From positions 1-64,000 of the forward strand of contig NZ_JAXIVS010000016.1 of the NCBI RefSeq assembly GCF_034259325.1: a stretch of 64,000 bases of DNA. Direction: 5' to 3'. A program made the position numbers and the translations under genes. Shown here piece after piece: positions 19,602 to 26,988 of this stretch. The DNA is from Hyalangium ruber (GTDB lineage: Bacteria; Myxococcota; Myxococcia; Myxococcales; Myxococcaceae). Positions within the stretch are counted from its first letter, which is position 1; each line of letters opens with the position of its first letter. Under the pieces are notes generated by a model, which saw only the letters and a list, made by a program, of their open reading frames with translations, did no database searches and was not told where the DNA came from.

Positions 19602-20993
19602 ATGGCACCCCGCCGAACCCTTCACGAGCTGGAGCCGGCCTGTCTCCCCTCGGGGACGGAAGTCGGCTCCTGGCGGGTGCTGGAGCTGCGCGGCCGGGGC
19701 ACCTATGGGGCAGTCTACCGCGTCGAGCGGCTGGATACGGAAGGGGCTGGGCCCTTCGCGCTGAAGCTGGCCCTGCACCCGGTGGATCCGCGCTTCGGTC
19801 GCGAGGTAGAGCTGCTCTCGCGCATCGACCACCCGAATGTGCCGCACCTGGAAGGCCGCGGGCTCTGGCCCCACCCCGCCGGCCCGTTCCCCTTCATCGT
19901 CATGGCGTGGGTGGAGGGCGTGCCGCTGTACGATTGGGCCAGCAAGCACCACCCCAGTGGGCGGCAAGTGCTGCGGGTGCTGGCCCAGGTGGCGCGGGCG
20001 CTGGAGGCGACGCATGGAGCACACGGCGTGCACCGAGACGTGAAAGGGGCCAACATGCTGGTTCGGCCCGAAGACGGGAAGGCGACGCTCCTGGACTTCG
20101 GAGCTGGGGACTTCCAGGGAGCGCGGACGCTCACGCGCGAGGTGCTGCCTCCGGGCACACCCCAGTACCGAAGCCCCGAGGCGCTGCGCTACCAGTGGCT
20201 CCATTGGCGCGAGCGTGGCGCCCACTATGAGCCGGGCCCGGCGGATGACGTGTACGCGCTGGGCGTGACGGCCTACCGGCTCGTCATGGGCGCCTACCCA
20301 CCGCTCCCGGCGGAGCCTCTGGTGGCGATGGGTGACCCGCCCGCCCCCGTCTCCGTGCCGGCAACGCTCGAGGCGGCGACAGCCCAGTGCCCGGAACTCG
20401 CGGTGCGCATCCGCCAAGTCCTCTCGGAGGAACCCTCAGCCCGAGGCACCGCTGCCGAGGTGGCCGAGGTGCTCGAACGCGCGGCGGAGAAGGCCGGGCC
20501 TCAGGCGGACCTGCCCCTCCTCCGAAGCAGTGCCCCGGCGGCGGTCGTGCGCACCGGCGCGTCACGCTCCTCGGGCGCGCGGCGGCTGGGACTCACCGTG
20601 ACGGTGGGCGTTGCTGCCGCCCTATCCCTCCATGAATGGTGGAGTTCATGGCCACAGGAGGTGGAGGAGCCCGAGGAGAACGTGGCTCGGCATGGCGATG
20701 GGGAAGATGCTGGCACCACGGGTCTCGCCCAGGACTCGCTCATGGCCAGTGCCCACTTGAAGGCGGCCGAGCCCACCTGGAGAGCCCTGGGCCTGGAGAT
20801 GCCCAAGGAGCCTCTGCCTGGACAGGCACGGCCCCCCTGCAAGAAACGCGAGGTGGTGATCAACGGAGGGTGTTGGGGGCGTCCAGAGGAGCCGACTCCG
20901 CCATGTGGAGAGAGGGATTACGAGTGGAAAGGCGCCTGCTACTACCCGGTCCTCGCTCCCCCGCCGCCCCCCGCGACTTCGGAGCCTCCATAA
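19602..20993 (+). CDS. Ser/Thr protein kinase with single TM and Cys-rich C-terminal tail
   Basis: A 463-residue eukaryotic-like kinase. ATP-binding glycine loop GRGTYG at 31-36, Lys55 (FALKLAL), catalytic loop HRDVKGANML with Asp146, and DFGAG at 165-169. A transmembrane segment lies near 326-345 (LGLTVTVGVAAALSL). The outer tail has a conserved-looking Cys pattern (PCKKREVVINGGCWGR, CGERDYEWKGACYYPV), which I recall in other myxobacterial kinases. The ATG at 19602 follows GAGAGGA by a few bases; the frame runs open upstream to 19428 but not convincingly. Divergent from fmt. Confidence 0.9.
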   Translation: MAPRRTLHELEPACLPSGTEVGSWRVLELRGRGTYGAVYRVERLDTEGAGPFALKLALHPVDPRFGREVELLSRIDHPNVPHLEGRGLWPHPAGPFPFIVMAWVEGVPLYDWASKHHPSGRQVLRVLAQVARALEATHGAHGVHRDVKGANMLVRPEDGKATLLDFGAGDFQGARTLTREVLPPGTPQYRSPEALRYQWLHWRERGAHYEPGPADDVYALGVTAYRLVMGAYPPLPAEPLVAMGDPPAPVSVPATLEAATAQCPELAVRIRQVLSEEPSARGTAAEVAEVLERAAEKAGPQADLPLLRSSAPAAVVRTGASRSSGARRLGLTVTVGVAAALSLHEWWSSWPQEVEEPEENVARHGDGEDAGTTGLAQDSLMASAHLKAAEPTWRALGLEMPKEPLPGQARPPCKKREVVINGGCWGRPEEPTPPCGERDYEWKGACYYPVLAPPPPPATSEPP

Positions 20994-20999
20994 AGGAAA

Positions 21000-21042
21000 C
21001 GCCGCCAGCCAGCCCGCGCGACTGGCGGACCGACTGGCGGCG
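21000..21042. terminator. hairpin between convergent genes
   Basis: CGCCGCCAG at 21000-21008 pairs with CTGGCGGCG at 21034-21042, with a second partial copy of the right arm (CTGGCGG) inside the loop. It lies between the stop of the kinase gene and the stop of the convergent unknown gene, so a bidirectional terminator is plausible. No U-rich run follows. Confidence 0.45.
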
Positions 21043-21084
21043 ACTTGTTCCAACCGCAGAGACAGATGCGCTGCGGCGCCAGAC

Positions 21085-21756
21085 TCACGCCGCCTCGCTG
21101 CTCGGGTTGAGGCTGTCCATCAGCGCCTCAACGACTTTGGACATCTGTGCCTCGGGGATGTCCTGGAGGCTGATGAGCAACTGGTCGCGATCCACCCGCG
21201 CACGCACCCGGACGCGATTCTCCTTACCGAAGTGATGCTCCAAGGAGTTGCGGTAGAGCTCCACGCGTGCCGTGGCGTTCTCGGGCAGGGGTGTGGGCGG
21301 AGTGCGCTTGTGCTTCACCGCTGCCTTCAGCTCCTCCATGGTGCAATCGGCGAAGGCCTTCTGCGCCACGGTGCCATCCTCCTGAGGCACGAGGATGGCA
21401 GTGGGCCCCGGCTCGTTGCCGTCCGCCACGAGATTGGCCAGCTTCTCGTAGGTCAACAGCGTGTACAGGTGATACACGCCGTACTTCACACAGGCCGCCG
21501 CGCTGAACGCCCGCGCCACGGCGCCGTAGGTGGTCAGCGCGGACTGGCTGAGCACCTTCACCTTCTGCTGGAAGAACTCCTTGGCGTCCTTGAAGTGGGT
21601 GTTCTTCGTCAGCTCGCGGTCCACCACGTAGTTGTAGAGCCAGCCAATCTGGTAGGCGTCGGCGTTGCCCTGCTCCACCAGTTGGAGGACGCGCGTCTCC
21701 ACCTCGGTGAGAGTGATATTGATGCTCGAATTGCTCTCGTTATTGAGCGTTGTCAT
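21085..21756 (-). CDS. unknown protein preceded by the tandem palindrome array
   Basis: A 223-residue soluble protein starting MTTLNNESNSSINITLTEVETRVLQL, mainly helical in its N-terminal two thirds (AYQIGWLYNYVVDREL, KEFFQQKVKVLSQSALTTYGAVARAF) with a beta-rich segment near 170-200. The start at 21756 has GAGGTGCC before it; 25 further in-frame codons upstream are unlikely to be used. The N-terminus uses more A/T codons than neighbours. Three tandem palindromes lie 165-250 bases upstream. I do not recognise the family; DNA binding or autoregulation would fit the context but is unproven. Confidence 0.8.
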   Translation of the reverse strand: MTTLNNESNSSINITLTEVETRVLQLVEQGNADAYQIGWLYNYVVDRELTKNTHFKDAKEFFQQKVKVLSQSALTTYGAVARAFSAAACVKYGVYHLYTLLTYEKLANLVADGNEPGPTAILVPQEDGTVAQKAFADCTMEELKAAVKHKRTPPTPLPENATARVELYRNSLEHHFGKENRVRVRARVDRDQLLISLQDIPEAQMSKVVEALMDSLNPSSEAA

Positions 21757-21920
21757 GGCACCTCTCGATGAGTTGTTTATTGGGTACGACGAGCGCGGGT
21801 AGAGCAGGAACCGCGCCACCGGCATCACCAAGGGCTCGCTTCATGATTACGGGCAGTTGAATGCCGGCACCAGTCTCGCGCCATGGACACCCGTCCACGC
21901 TGCGGGACTGTGCCAGTCCA

Positions 21921-22008
21921 CTCCCAGATATCTGGGACCAGCCGCCCGCTCACTCCCAGATATCTGGGACCAGCCGCCCGCTCACTCCCAGATATCTGGG
22001 ACCAGCCG
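21921..22008. repeat. three tandem 32-bp units, each with palindrome CCCAGATATCTGGG
   Basis: Units begin at 21921, 21953 and 21985, an exact 32-base period (about three helical turns). Each holds the same perfect 14-base palindrome, at 21923-21936, 21955-21968 and 21987-22000, followed by ACCAGCCG. The interval between units is identical for the first two, and the third diverges after GCCG. The array ends 20 bases from the stop of the LysR gene at 22029 and lies upstream of the unknown gene at 21085-21756. An operator, partition or other protein-binding array is likely. Confidence 0.9.
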
Positions 22009-22028
22009 TGCATCCTTCCGCGCTCAAC

Positions 22029-23000
22029 TCATCTGCCCCGCCGCGCCCGGGGAGCCGAGGCACGTTTGCGCATGGCGCCACTCCTCCCCGCCACCAACAA
22101 CAGGCGCTCGCGCAGCCACTCATGGCCCGGGTCCCCGTCGGTGTTGCGGTGCCAGTAGAGCGTCACCTCCAACGCGGGCATGGGCAGCGGCACGGGCACG
22201 AGGTGAAGCATCAGGTGCTTGCGGAACCACTCGCCGTAGTAACGCGGCAACGTCAGCAGGTGGTCCGAGGTCGCCACCAGGTGGCTGGCGGCATAGTAGT
22301 GCTGGCAGCGCACGGCGATGTCACGGCGCACACCGGCATGCTGAATCGCCAGGTCCTCCAGCACCGGGCCGCTCGCGCGCGCCGAGACGACCACATGGCG
22401 GGCCGACAGCCAGCGCTCGACCGTCAAGCGCCGGCCCGCCAGGGGATGACCGGGCCGCATCGCCACACATAGCTCTTCCTGGAAGAGGACCTGCTGGTGG
22501 ACATCCTCCCCCACCGTCATCGGCACATCCACCGCGAGGTCCAGTTCCCCCGAGGCCAACTGCCGGGCGAGCCGGCGGCGTTCGATCTTCGCGCTCTGCA
22601 CGCCAAGGTGCGGCGCGAGCTGTTGCAGGTCATGCACCAGCGGTGGCAACAGCGCGAACTCGAGCACGTCGCGCATGCCCAGGGTGAAGCGTCGCGTCGA
22701 GGTGGCGGGGCTGAAGTGCTGGCCGCGCCGCACGCTGTCCTGCAGGGTGCGCAGGGCCGTGGTGACATCCTCGGACATGCTGCGCGCCAGGGGCGTGGGG
22801 ACGACGCGGCGGCCCTCGCGAACGAAGAGCGGATCATCGAAGTGAGCGCGCAGCCGAGCCAGCGCGTTGCTCACGGCCGGTTGTGTCAGGTGAAGCTGCG
22901 TCGCTGCCTGGGTGATGCCACCCGAGCGGAACACCGCCTCGAAGACCCGGAAGAGGTTGAGGTCCACCGGAACGGAGCCAACACGGTCCTTTTCATTCAT
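22029..23000 (-). CDS. LysR family transcriptional regulator of the acyl-CoA dehydrogenase operon
   Basis: A 323-residue LysR-type regulator of the NodD/PcpR-like sort. HTH region VDLNLFRVFEAVFRSGGITQAA with QPAVSNALARLR, then FVREGRRVVPTPLA. The effector domain carries DLAVDVPM and SARHVVV. The C-terminal basic tail ([13 protein letters not shown]) is unusual. It is divergent from the acyl-CoA dehydrogenase operon at 23091, with a dyad in the 90-base gap, the classical arrangement for LysR control of the neighbouring operon. Confidence 0.93.
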   Translation of the reverse strand: MNEKDRVGSVPVDLNLFRVFEAVFRSGGITQAATQLHLTQPAVSNALARLRAHFDDPLFVREGRRVVPTPLARSMSEDVTTALRTLQDSVRRGQHFSPATSTRRFTLGMRDVLEFALLPPLVHDLQQLAPHLGVQSAKIERRRLARQLASGELDLAVDVPMTVGEDVHQQVLFQEELCVAMRPGHPLAGRRLTVERWLSARHVVVSARASGPVLEDLAIQHAGVRRDIAVRCQHYYAASHLVATSDHLLTLPRYYGEWFRKHLMLHLVPVPLPMPALEVTLYWHRNTDGDPGHEWLRERLLLVAGRSGAMRKRASAPRARRGR

Positions 23001-23015
23001 ATCGGTGATGGATTG

Positions 23016-23030
23016 GGATTCATAGAATCC
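23016..23030. promoter_or_regulatory. LysR-box palindrome between divergent genes
   Basis: GGATTC-ATA-GAATCC is a perfect interrupted palindrome in the gap between the LysR gene and the acyl-CoA dehydrogenase operon, and it contains a T-N11-A spacing typical of LysR sites. It lies about 16 bases from the LysR start and 60 bases before the operon start, suiting both autorepression and operon activation. Confidence 0.6.
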
Positions 23031-23090
23031 ACTATGTCAATGTCCCAGTAGGGCATAGCGTGCCTCCACCGAAGAAGCCGGAGGCAGCCC

Positions 23091-24344
23091 ATGGACTTCA
23101 CTCCTTCCCCGCGAACCCAGCAGTACCTGGAGCGCATCCGCGCCTTCATCCGCGACCACATCCTGCCGGTGGAGGAGCAGCACTTCCGCGAAGTCTCCGC
23201 CAGGCGCCACGGCGCGGACTGGACGCAGTGGGCCGTCTCTCCCGCCGTGGAGGCGCTCAAGGCCCGGGCTCGGGCCGAGGGCCTGTGGAACCTGTTCCTG
23301 CCGGACGCCGAGCTGGGCGCGGGCCTGTCCACCGTCGAGTACGCGCCGCTCGCCGAGGAGATGGGCCGCAGCTTCCTGGCCCCCGAGGTCTTCAATTGCA
23401 ACGCCCCGGACACGGGCAACATGGAGGTGCTGTGGAAGTACGGCACCGCCGAGCAGAAGGAGCGCTGGCTCAAGCCGCTGCTCGCCGGCGAGCTTCGCTC
23501 CGCCTTCTGCATGACCGAGCCGGACGTCGCCTCTTCGGACGCCACCAACATGCGCGCCACGGCCGTCGTCGAGGGGGATGAAATCGTCCTTAACGGCAAG
23601 AAGTGGTGGACCACGGGCCTGGGCCACCCGAAGTGCAAGGTCGCCATCTTCATGGGCCTCACGGACCCGAAGGCCGACCGCCACCACCAGCACAGCATGG
23701 TCCTCGTGCCGCTCGACGCGCCGGGCGTGAGCATCCAGCGCATGCTGCCGGTGTTCGGCGAGTACGACGAGCCGTACGGCCACGGCGAGGTGTGGTTCGA
23801 GAACGTGCGCGTACCCAAGGCGAACTTCATCGTCGGGCCGGGCAAGGGCTTCGAGATCGCCCAGGGGCGGCTGGGGCCGGGCCGCATCCACCACTGCATG
23901 CGCTGCATCGGCGCGGCCGAGCGCGCGCTGCAATTGCTCATCGAGCGCGGCATTGCCCGCGTGGCCTTCGGCAAGCCGCTGGTGAACCTCGGCGGCAACC
24001 GGGAGCGCATCGCGGACCTGCGCATCGCCATCGATCAAGCCCGCCTGCTGACGCTGTTCGCGGCCTGGAAGCTCGATGACGTGGGTGCGCTGGGCGCGCT
24101 CTCGGAGATCTCCGCCATCAAGGTGGTGGCGCCGAACGTGCTGCAGCAGGTGGTGGATGAGGCCATCCAGATTCATGGCGGTGCGGGCGTGTCCTCCGAT
24201 GTGCCGCTGACGGCGCTGTTCGCGCAGGCGCGGGCGCTGCGCCTGGCGGATGGGCCGGACGCCGTGCATCGCGGGGTCATCGCCAAGCTCGAGCTGTCGA
24301 AGTATCACCATCTGATGAAGCAGCACCGGAGCCAGGGCGAATGA
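23091..24344 (+). CDS. acyl-CoA dehydrogenase
   Basis: A 417-residue flavin-dependent acyl-CoA dehydrogenase. The N-terminal helical domain (DFTPSPRTQQYLERIRAFIRDHILP), the middle beta domain (FCMTEPDVASSDATNM; NGKKWWTTG) and the C-terminal helical domain (QIHGGAGVSSDVPL) are all present at normal length. It starts the acyl operon: the next gene overlaps it as ATGA at 24341. The relatedness of the downstream phosphotransferase gene to human ACAD10/11 N-terminal domains suggests oxidation of unusual, perhaps hydroxylated, fatty acids. Confidence 0.93.
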   Translation: MDFTPSPRTQQYLERIRAFIRDHILPVEEQHFREVSARRHGADWTQWAVSPAVEALKARARAEGLWNLFLPDAELGAGLSTVEYAPLAEEMGRSFLAPEVFNCNAPDTGNMEVLWKYGTAEQKERWLKPLLAGELRSAFCMTEPDVASSDATNMRATAVVEGDEIVLNGKKWWTTGLGHPKCKVAIFMGLTDPKADRHHQHSMVLVPLDAPGVSIQRMLPVFGEYDEPYGHGEVWFENVRVPKANFIVGPGKGFEIAQGRLGPGRIHHCMRCIGAAERALQLLIERGIARVAFGKPLVNLGGNRERIADLRIAIDQARLLTLFAAWKLDDVGALGALSEISAIKVVAPNVLQQVVDEAIQIHGGAGVSSDVPLTALFAQARALRLADGPDAVHRGVIAKLELSKYHHLMKQHRSQGE

Positions 24345-25174
24345 ACCAGAAACGCATCTTCATCACCGGAGGCGCCTCGGGCCTGGGCCGGGCGCTCGCC
24401 GAGCGCTACGCCCGGGAGGGCTGGCGCGTGTGCATCGCCGACATCCACGACGCGCGCGGGCAGGAGGCCCTGGCGGCCCTGCGCGGACAGGGGCACTACC
24501 TGCACTGCGACGTGCGCAAGGAGGAGGATCTCCAGGCGGTGGCCGACTGGCTCCAGCAAAACTGGGGCGGCGTGGACATCGTCGTCAACAACGCCGGAGT
24601 CGCCATCGGCGGCGCCATCACCGACGTGCCCCTGTCCGACTGGCAGTGGATCATCGACATCAACCTGCTGGGCGTGGTGCGCGGCTGCAAGGTCTTCACG
24701 CCGCTGTTCCGGCGCCAGGGAGGTGGCCGCTTCGTGAACATCTCCTCGATGGCGGGGCTCGTCCATGCGCCGATGATGGCCGCCTACAACGCCACCAAGG
24801 CTGGAGTGGTCGCCGTCTCCGAGACGCTCCGGGTGGAGCTCGAGCGAGACCGCATCGCGGTGTCGGTGGTGTGTCCTGCCTTCTTCCGCACCCACCTCAC
24901 CGAGACGCTCCGCGCCTCCAACCCCGAAGTTGCCCGCATCACCCACAAGCTGGTGAACAAGGCCCGGCATGGAGCAGATGAGATCGCCGAGCTCGTCTAC
25001 CGGGGCGTGCAGCGTGGCGACTTCCACATCCTCACGCACACCGAGGGGAAGGCCGCGTGGATCCTCAAGCGGCTGGCGCCGTTCTCCCTCTACGCCCGAG
25101 CCCTGTCCCAGAGCACGCGGCGAATGATGGGGCGCACCCCGCCGGACCAGGCCTCGTCCACGTCCCATGAGTGA
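24341..25174 (+). CDS. SDR family NAD(P)-dependent oxidoreductase
   Basis: A 277-residue short-chain dehydrogenase. Cofactor motif TGGASGLG at residues 9-16, NNAG near 86-89, and catalytic Tyr/Lys in YNATKAGV near 149-156 (Ser in the SSMAG strand before it). Its start overlaps the dehydrogenase stop as ATGA and its end overlaps the next gene by 8 bases, so translation is coupled. It likely acts on a 3-hydroxyacyl or related alcohol intermediate of the same pathway. Confidence 0.92.
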   Translation: MNQKRIFITGGASGLGRALAERYAREGWRVCIADIHDARGQEALAALRGQGHYLHCDVRKEEDLQAVADWLQQNWGGVDIVVNNAGVAIGGAITDVPLSDWQWIIDINLLGVVRGCKVFTPLFRRQGGGRFVNISSMAGLVHAPMMAAYNATKAGVVAVSETLRVELERDRIAVSVVCPAFFRTHLTETLRASNPEVARITHKLVNKARHGADEIAELVYRGVQRGDFHILTHTEGKAAWILKRLAPFSLYARALSQSTRRMMGRTPPDQASSTSHE

Positions 25175-26228
25175 CCCTTCCCCGCTCGACCGCGCGGGGG
25201 CGGTGCGCCCGGGCGAGGAGCTCGACATCACCGCCGTGGACGCGTGGCTCAAGCCGCGCGTCCCTGGCCTGTCCGGCACGCCCAAGGTGACGCAGTACTC
25301 CGGCGGCGCCTCCAATTGGACGTACCGGCTGGAGTACGAGCAGGACGACCTCATCCTGCGCAGGCCTCCGGCTGGCACCAAGGCCAAGTCGGCGCACGAC
25401 ATGGGGCGGGAGTTCCAGGTTCAGCAGGCGCTGCGGCCCGTCTACCCCTACGTGCCGGAGATGCTCGCCCGGTGCGAGGACCCGTCAGTCATCGGCAGCG
25501 AGTTCTACGTGATGCGCCGCATCCCCGGCATCATCCCGCGCAAGCACCTGCCCAAGGGCCTGGGGCTGGACCCACAGACGACTCGCAAGCTGTGCCTCAA
25601 CGTCATCGACAAGCTGGTGGAGCTGCACCAGGTGGACGTGAAGCGCACGGGCCTGGAGCACCTGGGCAAGGGAACCGGCTACGCGCGCCGACAGATCGAA
25701 GGCTGGAGCGCCCGGTATGAGAAGGCGCGCACCTGGAACGTGCCGCGCTTTCACGGAGTCATCTCCTGGCTCAAGGCGAACACGCCGGAGGACGTAGCCA
25801 CCTGTGTCATCCACAACGACTTCCGCCTGGACAACTTGGTGCTGGCCCCGGAGGACCCCACCCGCGTCATTGGGATTCTCGACTGGGAGATGGCCACGCT
25901 GGGCGATCCGCTGATGGACCTGGGCAACAGCCTCGCCTACTGGGTGCAGGCGGATGACGACCTGTTCATGCGCTCCATGCGCCGGCAGCCCACGCACCTG
26001 CCCGGCATGCTCACCCGCCGCGAGGTGGTGGACTACTACTGCGAGCGCATGGGGCTGAAGCCCGCCAACATGGCCTTCTATGAGGTGTACGGCCTGTTCC
26101 GGCTGGCGGTCATCGTCCAGCAGATCTACTACCGCTACCACCACCGGCAGACGCGCAACCCTGCCTTCAAACGCTTCTGGCTCATGGCGCACTATCTCCA
26201 CTGGCGGTGCCGCCGGCTCATCCGATAG
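25167..26228 (+). CDS. phosphotransferase family protein (ACAD10/11 kinase-like)
   Basis: A 353-residue aminoglycoside-phosphotransferase-fold protein. GGASNWTYRLE for the nucleotide loop, HNDFRLDNLV for the catalytic loop (Asp in NDFRLD) and DWEMATLGDPLMDLG for the metal-binding region. Such genes are regularly found beside acyl-CoA dehydrogenases; ACAD10 and ACAD11 carry the same domain and phosphorylate 4-hydroxyacyl-CoA intermediates. The operon context suggests the same role here. It overlaps the preceding SDR gene by 8 bases. Confidence 0.9.
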   Translation: MSDPSPLDRAGAVRPGEELDITAVDAWLKPRVPGLSGTPKVTQYSGGASNWTYRLEYEQDDLILRRPPAGTKAKSAHDMGREFQVQQALRPVYPYVPEMLARCEDPSVIGSEFYVMRRIPGIIPRKHLPKGLGLDPQTTRKLCLNVIDKLVELHQVDVKRTGLEHLGKGTGYARRQIEGWSARYEKARTWNVPRFHGVISWLKANTPEDVATCVIHNDFRLDNLVLAPEDPTRVIGILDWEMATLGDPLMDLGNSLAYWVQADDDLFMRSMRRQPTHLPGMLTRREVVDYYCERMGLKPANMAFYEVYGLFRLAVIVQQIYYRYHHRQTRNPAFKRFWLMAHYLHWRCRRLIR

Positions 26229-26239
26229 GGAACCTCTTC

Positions 26240-26986
26240 ATGCGCAAGAACATCCTCATCACCGGTGCGAGTTCCGGCCTCGGCGAGGGCATGGCCCGCG
26301 AGTTCGCCAAGCTCGGCCGCAACCTGGCCCTCTGTGCTCGGCGCACCGAGCGCCTGGAGGAGCTGAAGACCGAGCTCACCGCCGCGCACCCCGGTATCCG
26401 CGTCGTCATCCGGGCGCTGGACGTGACGAACCATGAGCAGGTGTTCGAGGTGTTTCGCGCGTTCCAGAGCGAGCTGGGGACCCTGGACCGAATCATCATC
26501 AACGCGGGCATCGGCAAGGGCCAGCCCATCGGCACGGGGGCCTTCCGGGTCAACCGCCAGACGGCGGAGACGAACTTCCTCGCCGCGCTCGCGCAGTGCG
26601 AGGCGGCGGTGGAGATCTTCCGCCAGCAGAACGCCGGACACCTGGTCACCATCTCGTCCATGAGCGCCCTGCGCGGCATGCGGCGCAACCTCACCGCCTA
26701 CGCGGCCACCAAGGCCGGGCTGGCGAACCTGACGGAGGGCATCCGCGCCGACCTGCTCCGCACCCCCATCAAGGTCAGCACCCTCTATCCGGGCTACATC
26801 CGCTCGGAGATGAACGAGAAGGTGAAGAACACCCCGTTCATCGTCGACACCGCGACGGGCTGCCGCGCGCTGGTGAAGGCCATGGAGAAGGAGAAGACCG
26901 AGGCCTATGTGCCCGCCTGGCCGTGGGGACCGCTCGGCTTCCTGCTCAAGCGGCTGCCGCTCTCCCTCGTGACGCGAATGACCTGA
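26240..26986 (+). CDS. SDR family oxidoreductase
   Basis: A 248-residue short-chain dehydrogenase. TGASSGLG at residues 8-15, NAGIG near 90 and YAATKAGL for the Tyr/Lys pair. The start at 26240 (MRKNILITGA) has AGGGAA upstream; an in-frame ATG at 26207 lies inside the previous gene and is less likely. It is 11 bases downstream of the phosphotransferase gene and completes the four-gene operon. Its C-terminal part (WPWGPLGFLLKRLPLSLV) is hydrophobic, suggesting membrane association. Confidence 0.9.
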   Translation: MRKNILITGASSGLGEGMAREFAKLGRNLALCARRTERLEELKTELTAAHPGIRVVIRALDVTNHEQVFEVFRAFQSELGTLDRIIINAGIGKGQPIGTGAFRVNRQTAETNFLAALAQCEAAVEIFRQQNAGHLVTISSMSALRGMRRNLTAYAATKAGLANLTEGIRADLLRTPIKVSTLYPGYIRSEMNEKVKNTPFIVDTATGCRALVKAMEKEKTEAYVPAWPWGPLGFLLKRLPLSLVTRMT

Positions 26987-26988
26987 GG

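Noticed and set aside
21921-22008. CRISPR array
   Set aside because: The three units are contiguous at a fixed 32-base period with no variable spacers, and no cas gene is near; they are palindromic binding sites.
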